Origin: Echiichthys vipera
Taxonomy: Eukaryota > Chordata > Actinopteri > Perciformes > Trachinidae
Assembly (NCBI GenBank): GCA_963691815.1
Contig: OY829653.1
Coordinates: 4,427,301 to 4,491,300, forward strand
DNA length: 64,000 nt
Reading direction: 5' to 3'
Made by a program: the position numbers and the translations under genes. Shown here piece by piece: positions 9,991 through 20,504 of this stretch. The stretch's first letter is position 1. Every line of letters begins with the position of its first letter. The notes beneath the pieces are model-generated. The model had not been told where the DNA came from and ran no database searches. It saw only the letters and a program-made list of their open reading frames with translations.

Positions 9991-12900
9991 GTTCCATTTA
10001 AATGGAAACTTACCAGTGGTGTTTGGTATTTTCAGGGTTCGTGCACCTTTTTCCAAAATCATAATAAAGCACTTTTCCAAGGTCCATTTTCAAGCTTTTC
10101 CAGCACTTTACAGTTAAAAAGACACAAATCTCTACGATGACATAGAGATATTTAAAATTATTATTTCACTTTTATATTAAAATCACGTCAAAAGAGGTGG
10201 GATTTGGTTTCAAACAGCTAATATTGTTTAACTGACATTTCTGTTCTATGGGTATTTGTTGTGAAAGACACGTGGAAACGACTTCAAGCACGTTTCAAAC
10301 CTTGAAAACATTCAAATTCAAGGATTTCAAGTGTTTAACACTGCACCGCCCTACTTACTGGGTAGTAACTGGAGTGGCTTAGTATTCAACCACAGTGCCC
10401 TGCTCAAGGGCACTTAGATAACATGCGTTTAAGATAAGATAAGCCTTTATTCGTCCTCAGATACGTTACAGTACAGTTTATACAACAAGTGTCAACAAAT
10501 AGTTAAAAAATTAATTTGTCACCATTAAATAATGAATCAGTCGTTATTCTGAAAGCTCATTTATTCATCACAGTCTTTGTTTTTTAAATAATTCCTCGGG
10601 TTTGTAGCTCGGCTGCAGGCCACCAGAGGACCCACAGAACTTTAAAGGACAGGCGCTTGTACCCAAAGCCGCCTTGAGGCCGAGCAGGTCGTTACATAAC
10701 CGCGGCGTTGGATGTTTGCATTATTATCCTCCCACGACTGTTGCTTCGGTGACCCTGTCTGGAACACGCTCCCATAGCATAGAGGCTCATGTGTGTTACG
10801 TAATGGGTGTTATCCAATAGGGGGGAGCACTGGAGACGGTAAATCAGGTCACCAGGAAACACACACATTCTGGCCCGCTGTGGTGTTCAAAGGCGTGTCA
10901 GAGGCGAAAGCACTTGCTGTACGGCCAAGAATGTGTTTATTTTGCACTCGACGAGGAACATTTTTCACATTTCTGCTGCACTCTATCCTGTAATCGCCTC
11001 TGTCCCAGTTACTTTGGCGAGCCTGATGTGTGCGGCTGAGTTTGAAAAGGGCGGTGTGAGCTGAATGCAATGCTTCATATTCATGTTTTAGAACCGCAGT
11101 AGCTGATTGAGTCTGCATCTCTACCATCGTACGCTGTTAGTAACATAATGTAATCGCATTGATGTCCTTGAAAGAAAAGGAAGTAATGTAACGCGTCGCC
11201 TTCCTTCCCTCTCCGCAGGAGGCGTCATCGCCTACATTTCCTCTGGCTCTGCCTCCAGCCCCGAGTCCTGTATGAGCACCAGCCCCAGCAGAGGCTACCT
11301 GTCGACATCACAGTCGGCATCCCGCCCCTCGCTGCCCAGCAGGGCCGTGGGCATGGTGGTGGATATCTCCCCACAGGCCAAGAATGGCAACCAGCGCAGC
11401 AACGGCACGGAGAAGGCCGGGCGCTCCTCCACGTCTGCCAAGAGCAGCATTACCAGTAAGTCAAAGTCTTATTCTGAAAATACGAGGCTGTTGAATATAA
11501 AAAAAGATAAATGTTGCGTTTGTGGTCTGGTGCACATGAATCACAGCTATTCTTTGTTTTGTCTTTTGCAGAAATCAACGGCATGGTGCTGTTGTGCAAG
11601 GTGTGTGGCGACGTGGCCTCGGGCTTCCACTATGGCGTCCACGCGTGCGAGGGCTGCAAGGTGAGACAACTGTCCAGGACGAAACGTTGCCTCTCTGGCG
11701 GCAGGTTTGATTCTCTTGACTTTAAACGCTCGCACGTTCCTCATCGGGATCTTGTGGTTCATTAGGGATTCTTCAGGAGAAGCATCCAGCAGAACATCCA
11801 GTACAAGAAGTGTCTTAAAATGGAGAACTGCACCATCATGAGGATCAACAGGAACCGCTGCCAGCAGTGTCGCTTCAAGAAGTGTCTGGCTGTCGGCATG
11901 TCCAGAGACGGTGAGTGGTCCCTTTGGTTTCCACCGGCTGATGTGATTCATTTGCTTTTTTCTTGCTTTGTGCTCTGGTGATGTTAATCTTGACACAACC
12001 CTAATGTCAAATCCCTTTTTTTACTCACAGCTGTCCGATTTGGCCGCATCCCAAAGAGGGAAAAGCAGAGGATGCTGCTGGAGATGCAGAACGCCATGAA
12101 CAACATGATGAGCAACAACAGCCAGCTGCACAGCATGCTGCACGGCCACCAGAGCCCGTCGCTGCCCATGGAGGCCATGACCAGCGATGCCAGCTCCTCG
12201 GCCTCCTCTTCCTCTTCCTCTTCCTCTGCTTCCGATTCCCCGTCATGCTCCAACCCCTCCTCCCCGCAGTGCCCGCAGGACTCAGAGTCGGTGGTTTCCA
12301 TGGACACCAACTCCAGCTCCTCCTCCTCCTGCGCGTCAGACAGCGGCGAGGACGAGGCCGTCGGCACAATGAGCCGGCAGCGCCAAGACACCTTCGCCTT
12401 TAGCCAACAGAGTTCACCGAGACAGAGTCAGGCCTCCTCCTCCTCGTCGGGAACGGTCGCCCTGGAGACGGGATGTGACAGCCATATGGAGGGGCAGCAG
12501 GAGAGCTGGAGCTGCTGGAACAACAACGTGGTTGTGGGAGGTTACCAGCCCAGCTCGTACAGTCACCATCAACACGTCACCAACACTGCTTACAGGGAGG
12601 AGAGGGGAGTTTATCAGCAGCAGCCTCAGCAGCGGCTCAACAGCACCTCTCGCTGTGAACCATCAGAAGACAGGCAAAGACAGCATGGATTCAACACACA
12701 CACTGCCTCAAGTGGTTATAACGGACCAACCAGCTGCGTGAATAGCAGAGCACACCTGGTGAGTCATTTATCTTTCATTTATCTTCTTGAAATTCTTATA
12801 ACAATTCCTAAAAACCTAAACTTAAGTTTGATCACCCTCCCTAATCCACCTTCTGCTCTTTCTCTCCAGGTCTGTCCCATGAACACATCACCCTACGTGG

Positions 12901-13921
12901 ACCCCCGCAAGCCCAGCCAGGAGGTCTGGGAGGAGTTCTCCATGAGCTTCACCCCCGCCGTGCGGGAGGTGGTCGACTTTGCAAAGAAGATCCCGGGCTT
13001 CCTCGAGCTCCCCGAGCACGACCAGGTCGGCCTGTTGAAGGCTGGAACTTTTGAGGTAAGAGAGCAAACGAGCACAACACGAACACCTCATGTTTATTTT
13101 GCGCTTACGGGCTCTTCGAATACTCTGAATATAGGCGCCACTGCGGCGTTCCCAAACAGAGCAGAACAATATTTGCTCTGATGGAAATGAAAGACTTAAA
13201 AATAAACTGTTCACATCGTTAAACTAGTGTGGTATTTGTTATACACACAGTTTTACAGGGTTCTCCAGTTGTAAGAGACGATGTCAGCTGGGTCTACAGG
13301 ACGTCTTTGAGTCCCCGTTAGTTGCGCAAATGAACTAAAAATCCTCCCTCCCTCTCTTGTCCGCAGGTGCTGATGGTCAGATTCGCCTCTCTGTTCAACG
13401 TCGCCGAGCGGACAGTGACCTTCCTGAGCGGCAAGCGCTACAGTCTCGACACGCTACGTTCGCTGGGCACCGGCGAGCTGCTCAACTCCATGTGCGAGTT
13501 CAGCGAGAAGCTGGCGACGCTGCGGCTCGACTCTGACGAAATGAGCCTCTTCACGGCCGTGGTGCTCGTCTCCGCCGGTAAGAACACCGCAGTCTGAAGG
13601 TGTCGATGTGTGAGAGAAGTGTTGTCATGAAACTCCTTCTCAGGTGATCTAAAACATTCACGAAGCCCTGTTCTGTCCTCCAGCATTAACCCTTCCTCCC
13701 CTTCTTCTTCCTCTGGATCAGATCGCTCAGGGATCCAGGACCTGAACTCAGTCGAGGCCCTGCAGGACAAACTGATCCGGGGTCTGCGAGACCTGGTGAT
13801 GCAGAACCACGGCGAGGAGTCGGCCACCACCTTCACCAAGCTGCTGCTCAAGCTTCCCGAGCTGCGTTCGCTCAACAACATGCACTCAGAGGAACTGCTC
13901 TCCTTCAAAGTGCACCCTTGA
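8822..13921 (+). CDS. nr1d2: Nuclear receptor subfamily 1 group D member 2 (Rev-erb beta)
   Basis: This is a heme-regulated nuclear transcriptional repressor of the circadian and metabolic network. I join eight exons into 608 residues: 8822-8852, 11219-11455, 11572-11660, 11766-11910, 12031-12758, 12870-13055, 13367-13577, 13722-13921. All introns are GT-AG and the frame closes at TGA 13919-13921. The start gives MPEDMGTAKP, then the conserved GGVIAYISS. The DNA-binding domain has zinc ligands C98, C101, C115, C118 and C135, C141, C151, C154, P-box CEGCK and GMSRDAVRFGRIPKREKQ. The hinge (exon 5) is rich in Ser, partly from TCC repeats. The ligand-binding domain starts near V411 and ends FKVHP, without the helix 12 activation segment, as in all Rev-erbs. 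Heme ligands known for human NR1D2 (C384, H568) correspond to C412 and H597. KYKKCLK-type and SPYVDP motifs and the MHSEELLSFKVHP end favour NR1D2 over NR1D1; teleosts can have a and b copies, which I cannot separate. Confidence 0.95.
9600..9890 (+). promoter_or_regulatory. nr1d2: Clock-type regulatory block or alternative promoter in nr1d2 intron 1
   Basis: A GC-rich island within intron 1 holds two inverted CCAAT boxes (ATTGG at 9605-9609 and 9662-9666), GTTGCATAA (9693-9701, D-box or C/EBP-like) and two perfect CACGTG E-boxes (9751-9756, 9881-9886). It also holds TGACCTAGTTT at 9783-9793, whose complement AAACTAGGTCA fits the ROR/Rev-erb element consensus exactly. A CATAAAG near 9698 could serve as a weak TATA. 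E-box, D-box and ROR element together are the standard clock inputs to Rev-erb genes. Use in vivo, and any alternative first exon here, is inference. Confidence 0.55.
9957..9988. repeat. CA microsatellite in nr1d2 intron 1
   Basis: A run of about 15 CA units directly follows the regulatory block. Confidence 0.9.
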
Positions 13922-14965
13922 ACTCTTCTCCACACACCTCCACCTCCACCTCCACCAGGACCTGCCTCTCACCGCCCCGTCACCCTCCGCCCTCGTTCGA
14001 CCAACCACCCTACGACGTGTTTGTTTCTAGAATGTATATTAAAAGTTCTTTTTTTATTCTATTTTTGTTAAGTAGACCGTACGGGGTCTGAAGAGAGGAG
14101 ATTATAAAACGTACTGTATTTATAGAAGAGATAGCTTACGCTTGTTGCACACACACACACACACACACGCGTGCATGTGTGTCAGAGGTTCGTAGTTTTG
14201 TGAAGGCGCTTTTCTATTTTCGAGAGCACTCAACTGGCTCTAGGACACGACGCGAGTAGAAACCAATTGGTCGATCCAGAGGCCATTTAATTCCAAAGTG
14301 TATTCTCTGATGAGCGGGCGAACGTAAGACATTATAAAGCTTACACGCCGCATGTTTGTTCGTCCGATATTTTGACTGATACGCGCGAGAAAGGCAAGCT
14401 ATCACAAAAACGTTTCCGCAAAACGTGTGACGACCGCTGCTAATGCATGGCTGTACTTAATGCAAATTATTACTTGGATCTTCTCCCCTCGCCTCAGAAA
14501 GCATCAGTTCACAGTTCCAGTGTGTATATAGTGTTGTACCTTTTCTTTATATTTAATTTTTTACACGTTTATGACGACTGCCTGTACACTGCCTGGTGAT
14601 TTCTGGGGGAGTCGATGACGCCGTTTTCAGCAACACTACAACAGCAGCACATGTTCCGGAGCAACCGAGTGACATGTCATGGCTACGTGTGAACGCAGTC
14701 ACACCAAGTGTTTTTGCTGTTTTCCTACTTTCCCGGGTTTGGGTTTGCGTGTGTTGTTGTTGTTTTTTTAAAAATCAAACTTGTCCTTTCAGCATAGCAC
14801 TGAATTTGATGTGTTTGTCATCCATTTTGTTGGAACATGTTTCTCTGACTGGCAGCACTGCCATATGTAAATAACTATATAAATATATATATATATAAAT
14901 ATCAAATGAACATAGATTATACAAATGATATAGTATGAATAAATACAAGTGAAGAATACCTTTTG
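13922..14965 (+). terminator. nr1d2: nr1d2 3' UTR with polyadenylation signal
   Basis: No coding frame continues after the stop. The first good polyadenylation hexamer in a plausible setting is AATAAA at 14938-14943, after an AT-rich stretch with TATATAAATA repeats. This gives a 3' UTR of about 1 kb. A short CA run lies at 14149-14168. The true cleavage site is inferred. Confidence 0.55.
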
Positions 14966-15292
14966 TATCATGTGTTTTTATTAATATCCATGTGTCTTTA
15001 AATGGATGAAAAGAGCAGCGCAGTAGCGTCTGTTCCCCACCAGGCTGCGCTGTTTGCCCACAGCCTTTTAAAACCCTGTTAAGTTAAGGCCGAGTTCAGC
15101 CTGCAGACGGAATTTCTGAGTTTCTTGCATACATTTTTAATCAGCTCAGCTCCAACAAAACCCTCTTTTTATAAGAGAAAGTATCCCGAAGCGTTCTTTC
15201 TTACACTGCTGTCATGTAAACGTTGGGTTAACCCCTCAGAATATATGATCATTGCATTAAACATCGTAGTAATTCATGCAGAATTGTCAGAA
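14966..15292. other. Unassigned intergenic sequence
   Basis: No gene or repeat was recognised. Confidence 0.4.
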
Positions 15293-15895
15293 AACACCCT
15301 CAAAGCAATTTCAGTCAAAAGGCAACTGGACTGGTTATTTGTCTAGGAAGACGTTTCACCTCTCATCCAAGAGGCTCCATCATCCCCTTCATCCCTTCAG
15401 GAGATTCAACAATCTAACCTCAGAGAACAACTGTTCACACATGTCCTCCTGTGACTCCAACGACTGTCGTTCGGACTCAATAGAGCACTAACGAAGTCCA
15501 GACCAACGACTGTCACTCTAATGACGGTGGCACCTGGAGCACAAAGGTTTCAGTGACATCATCGACCTTGTGAGAGGTTAAATAACTGGATCTCCACACC
15601 AGTTAGTTGGATCGGTTCCAGCCTGCTCCTGGTCTTGGTCCAGTCCCAGCCTGGTCCTGGTCCTGGTCCAGTCCCAGCCTGGTCCTGGTCCTGGTCCTGG
15701 TCCTGGTCCTGGTCCAGTCCCAGCCTGGTCCTGGTCCTGGTCCAGTCCCAGCCTGGTCAGATGCGTACATGAACTGATGAAGCCTCTTGGATGAGAGGTG
15801 AAACGTCTTCCTAGACAAATAACCAAGTCCAGTTGCTTTTGACTGAAATTGCTTTGAGGAGAACGACGACCTGGACACATGAGAACATTCACAGG
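15293..15895. mobile_element. Second copy of the inverted-repeat element at 1395-2045
   Basis: It has the same termini (AGCAATTTCAGTCAAAAG and its inverse), the same middle (GAGATTCAACAATC, ACTCAATAGAGCACTAAC) and a longer CCTGGT array at 15624-15757. The left arm is cut short inside the hammerhead-like motif (15353-15384). The right arm keeps an intact motif at 15774-15804. Confidence 0.75.
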
Positions 15896-17809
15896 CGTCA
15901 GAAAACACCGTTTTCAGCTTCTCAAACATGGAGATTCTGTGCATTTATAGACAACAATGAGATGGACATTTAATATATTTTATAGATGAATCAAGAAAAT
16001 AATCTGCAGATTAATCCATGGAAATAATTGTGTGTTTTAGCCCTCATTAAAATGTTTCTTCCATGTAGCACAATTACACGTGTGTGTGTGTCTGTATAAT
16101 AGTGAGGCATCGTTGACATTTTAGGCTTAATTACCATCAGCTTAATGCAGAGCAGGTGCACAGATGTACAAGAAAGACTTAAAACTTTTAAATCGCCTAA
16201 AAATGTCTGTAGAATACTCACACAAATGATTAATACACACAGGCATCGTGTCATATTTTTAACGGTTAAAGCAAGAAACAAATATTAAAAGCAATGAACA
16301 AACAGAGACTTTGCAATCCCACATACGGAGAACACAGAGGAAGCCTACAGTGCTCAGGTTTTACACTATAAGCACAGTTTAATATCAGCATTTTAAGGTC
16401 AGCAGAGGTTAAAGTTCCCACAAAAGGTCGTCGTTTTAACAAGAAGAGATGGTCTTTGCATTCAGAGCTCTCCAAATGTTAATTGCCAACAAATATTCAT
16501 GAGTTCAGAGTTCATAAATTATAACATGAGCCACGGGCGGCCTGCAGAACCACCTCCCAACTCAACATGCAAGTCATCAACACAGAGTGAAGACACCTGT
16601 CGAGGTGCAGCATGTGTTTGCAGTGGCTTCCTCCAAATCATCTAAACCACACACAGGTAAATACTGACTGTTCTCACTGTGACTTAAAATATGTATTAAA
16701 TACATTTATTGTAAATGCATTAGAATTTTTTCTTAACAGACGTTTAAACACGACAAGATCGTCTTTTTATTCCAATAATTTTAAATGTATCGTTCAAACC
16801 TGAAGGACCAAACATCATCAACGTCCACTCTGATCTCACCATGATGTGAAAGTCCTGGAAATTATGCTAATAAGCCGTGTTTAATGTCATTAATGTGAAC
16901 GATTCAATGCAGTTGAGTATAAAAAACATGCAAGTATTATTCAACTAAATAATGCGTGATACATTTTTATTAAATAATTTAATTTAACCTGATTTAGAAG
17001 CTTGAATATGGCACACAGGACTCAAAATATCAACATTTAGCAGTAGCAGAAACAATAAAATACATATTTTCCAGGACCTGACTTTGTTTTTGGTGGTTTA
17101 AGTTCAGAGTACTTTCTGGTGTGTCGCCGTCACAACAGTAGAAAGCAACATGGAGGCCAGTGGCAATGTCAAGGTTGTTACTTTTACTTGTTTTACATCT
17201 GTTTCTTTGGTCTCTCTTTCACACACGCTGCAAACTAATTTGGAGTCTGTTACCTTTTCCGCAAAGGTCAGATGTGTGTGGATCTGTGCTGTTTCTGGTT
17301 TGTTTGATCGCTTCAGGTGGATTTTTCCTGAACCTGATCCTCGAAAAAGACAATGGGACTTCCCATGATTTGCATCTAAGGCTTTCCAGATGATTCATTC
17401 AAATATAACTGACCACATAACGTCAACATCCACACGGGTCTGATGAGGAAGTAACTGTGGCAGAGCACTCGGAAACATCAATCTCGTGTTTTATGTCATT
17501 AATGTAGTTGGAATGAAATAAAATAACATCTACTGAGTATTAAAACATTTAGGTGTTAATAATATCTGATTCAACACTGATTCCAGGTCAGCTGTAGCTT
17601 GTGGTTTGATATTTTGAGATTGAAGACACCACACTGGACATATCTGCGGAACGAATGTTTAGCTAGCCAGCAGCTGCTTAGCCTAGCTTAGCGTAAAGAC
17701 CGTGAGCTCAGAGGAAGCAGCTAGCCTCGCTAAACAAACAAGATAACATGTTGATGAAGCTTTAAAGGTGCTGGCAGTTATTTATTTTTCCTCAGGACAG
17801 AGCCGGACT
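15896..17809. other. Intergenic sequence without a supported gene
   Basis: Mostly AT-rich. A frame at 17160-17393 (77 codons, plus) begins with a signal-peptide-like leader (MAMSRLLLLLVLHLFLW) and has a second hydrophobic segment (SVLFLVCLIASGGFFLNLI). No domain is recognisable and no splice partners were found, so it is not called a gene. Confidence 0.4.
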
Positions 17810-18082
17810 AGCTGTTTCCCCCAGCTTCCAATGTTTATGCTAAGCTAAGCTAACGGGCTGCTTCATATTTAACATACAGATATGCCCAAGGTTAAGAAAA
17901 TACACCCAACAGTTCCTCTAAAGCTTCACCTACTAATCAACATGTTATTGTTTATTTAGCCAGCTATGCTAGCTGTTTCCCCCTGCTTACGGTTTTTATG
18001 CTAAGCTAAGCTAACGGGCTGCTTCATATTTAACATACAGACATGCCCAAAGTTAGGAAAATACACCCAGCAGTTCCTCTAA
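17810..18082. repeat. Tandem duplication of about 150 bp
   Basis: CTAGCTGTTTCCCCC, TATGCTAAGCTAAGCTAAC, GGGCTGCTTCATATTTAACA and AAAATACACCCA occur in the same order at 17809-17915 and 17968-18070. This indicates a local tandem duplication. Confidence 0.8.
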
Positions 18083-18084
18083 AG

Positions 18085-18258
18085 CAGGGGTCTGCAACCT
18101 TCTGCTCCCGGGCCGCATGCGGCTCTTCAGTCCCTTTTCAGCGGCTCCCCGTACATTTGCCGAGAAACATCATGGAAATAAATGACATCTTTTTGGCACG
18201 GTGGACAATCTTTCGAAGGGAACACCTGTTCTCTTGGAGTTCAAGGTGATTTTTAAAA
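18085..18258. mobile_element. hAT-type MITE fragment
   Basis: It starts CAGGGGTCTGCAACC, a terminal motif I associate with teleost hAT MITEs, and shares its distal part with 6330-6400. The far end is not defined. Confidence 0.45.
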
Positions 18259-18441
18259 ATAGAAGAAGAAGAATTCCTTTATTAGTCCCGCAACGGGGAA
18301 ATTTGATTTTTTCACTCTATTATTATTAATCATGTTACACACACACGTACCCGAAATACACACACACACATGTACAAACAGGACCTATACACATGCAATT
18401 AATGGAGAGATGTCAGAGCGAGGGGGCTGCCAGTGACCAGG
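18259..18441 (-). mobile_element. SINE family A, truncated at the tRNA-like head
   Basis: It has the GAAGAAGAATTCC tail, an internal CA stretch and the GCGAGGGGGCTGCCAGTGACC body, but breaks off before the polymerase III boxes. Confidence 0.75.
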
Positions 18442-18761
18442 ACATGACTGGTATCGATCTTCTCATCTAACTCTCAGCAAGACAACACATATTTCCTAAA
18501 ATCGTCTTCGAACACTGAAGAGGACAGATGGCTGTGCGTGCTCGGCAACTGACGGCATTTAAAGAGTGGTAAGTATATCTTTGTAAATATGAAGCCTCAT
18601 TTAATGTTTTTGTAGCTATCTTACATTGTTGTATTTTTTATTAATATAACATAAAAAACAAAAGATAACAGTTTAAAAAGTATAAACGTATTTAATACTT
18701 CAGCCTTTCCATTTGATGCTACTTTTAATTCACTACAATATGATAATATTGCACATCCTTA

Positions 18762-18945
18762 CTAGATGATCCTGAACCACCTCAACTGGCTCCTTTCAAC
18801 GCAAAGGAGCAGCGGCTCTACTCCGAGTTCCTCACGGATGCTGAACTTCTCCCCCTCTCTCTAAGGGAGACTCCAGACCCCCTCCTGAGGAAACACAGTT
18901 CAGACGCTTGTAGCCGCGACCTCGTTCTTTTGGTCATGTCATCGA
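18762..18945 (-). mobile_element. LINE fragment (family R), reverse-transcriptase C-terminal part
   Basis: On the minus strand it encodes fragments such as SLRERGRSSASVRNSE followed by family R sequence. Unlike the other copies it lacks the 3' tail, so it is truncated at both ends. Confidence 0.75.
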
Positions 18946-19307
18946 TGCCTTTTTGATGCCTTTTATGTTTCATGAAAAGCGTTTTGAACGGCCTTCTTCT
19001 TGAAAAGTGCTTGCTGTGGCCCAGTACAGCCTTAACGTAACCTCCGACCGTAACTGTCTCTGTGACTCCCCGATGACTGCGAGCAGTAAACAAAGTGGAA
19101 GCCTACTTTGGATTTAACAAATGTTACAGAATATGTTGAAAAACTAAACACTTGAGTTTTACGCAGAGAGGAAACTGACGAGCTTACCTCAACAAACAAA
19201 CAAAAAATGACATCATCTAGGCATTACTATTAGTCTGCACTGAGTATGATATTCATGACGCAACCAACATCCAAAGGATGACCTTAAGCAAAGTCGTGCT
19301 TTGCATA
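18946..19307. other. Upstream region of lectin gene 1
   Basis: No separate feature was recognised. It may hold distal promoter sequence. Confidence 0.35.
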
Positions 19308-19401
19308 TTTAAATACTGTGGGCGATATTCACCGCCATTAAAGCCGATGTCATCCGCTCAGATCTCAACCTCATAACATTCGACAGCTGGATTTGAAACC
19401 T
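19297..19401 (+). promoter_or_regulatory. Lectin gene 1 core promoter and 5' UTR exon
   Basis: TGCTTTGCATATTTAAATA ends with a TATA-like TTTAAATA at 19308-19315. The same 19-bp motif, with one change, precedes lectin gene 2 at 25421-25439. A noncoding exon then ends at 19401 before GTGAGTATA. The shared promoter and equal exon plan support recent duplication of the whole gene. Confidence 0.6.
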
Positions 19402-19623
19402 GTGAGTATACTTTTTTTCTTTCTGTTCCACTTTTACAGAAAAAAAATATCAAAAGTGAAAAATTGGTCAACTGTTTTAATCGAGAGCTGGTAAAGTTTT
19501 GGAATTTCAGTAAATCTGTTGCATGGTTTTGACGATTTGCAGGTCAACAGGTGAAGGGGACACTGGAATAACGTGTTGCTTTATTTAGATGTGAGCTTTA
19601 TTTTGACAGGGAGCTGAACCCTA

Positions 19624-19725
19624 ATAGCAGGGGTGTCAAAGTGTGATCCAGTAAAGGGTCGCTGTGGCTGCAGGTTTTCACTTGTTTTTGCTTGGTTGGA
19701 ATGAAAACCTGCAGCCACGCATCAA
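19624..19725. mobile_element. Short fold-back MITE in lectin gene 1 intron 1
   Basis: GTGGCTGCAGGTTTTCA at about 19663 is inverted at about 19705 (TGAAAACCTGCAGCCAC). It opens with CAGGGGTGTCAAAGTG, a hAT-like end. Confidence 0.5.
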
Positions 19726-20155
19726 AGTAGAAGTGAAAATTGAAGCCAGTTTTAAGCTTAACCTCTAGACTTTAGTCAGTCTGTCCTCATGAATTGTTTG
19801 AACTTATACCTACGAAAAGCAATTCACTGTAATTCAAATGTGATCCACATGATTTTACTGTAGAAATACTACATCAGCTGATTTCCGTATTTGCTCTGGA
19901 TGCTATAAGATCGCTAAAATCCATGTAGGGAGGAGGGTGAGGGTCCCAAAACAGTGGTACTTCCCCCAGTGTTTGTCTCTGTGAATTACTAAACCAAGCC
20001 GTCACCTTTGCTCTAATCTCTACCAATCAACTGCAACGTACCGACTGCTGTTTCACCATGTTAAATATAAATGCATGATCATATTTTGTCAGTTTTCATA
20101 CAGTTTGAAACATTAATTATTGACTCTTCTTGTTTGCAGTAAAAAAAAAAACAGA

Positions 20156-20468
20156 ATGGATCGTTGTGCGACTCTGATTCTCCTCTTCTTTGGTAAGGTC
20201 AAGGCATTTACATAATGTCATGGATGAAATGTGGGTTTTGGTTTCACACACACACACACGATGAATCCATGTAGACGTGTTTACATGACAGGCTGAAGGC
20301 AGTAGATCTTCTCAGGCACGTTAAATGATCGGAAATGAGCAATGGAGGGTTTTTTTGTCTCTTTTTGTCGGCGATAATAAATCTCCCCTCACTGAGAGCG
20401 ATACATTCTTTGGAGCATTGTTCATCGTGGTTGGAACAGGCCGGGTGAAAAGCACACACACACACACA

Positions 20469-20504
<36 letters not shown>

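Noticed and set aside
12072..13181. Single 369-codon frame as a gene
   Set aside because: It reads nr1d2 exon 5, then straight through introns at 12759-12869 and after 13055. The spliced model keeps the family sequence.
15578..15944. Two overlapping frames rich in Gly, Pro, Asp and Gln
   Set aside because: They come from the CCTGGT minisatellite and element arms, not from a conserved protein.
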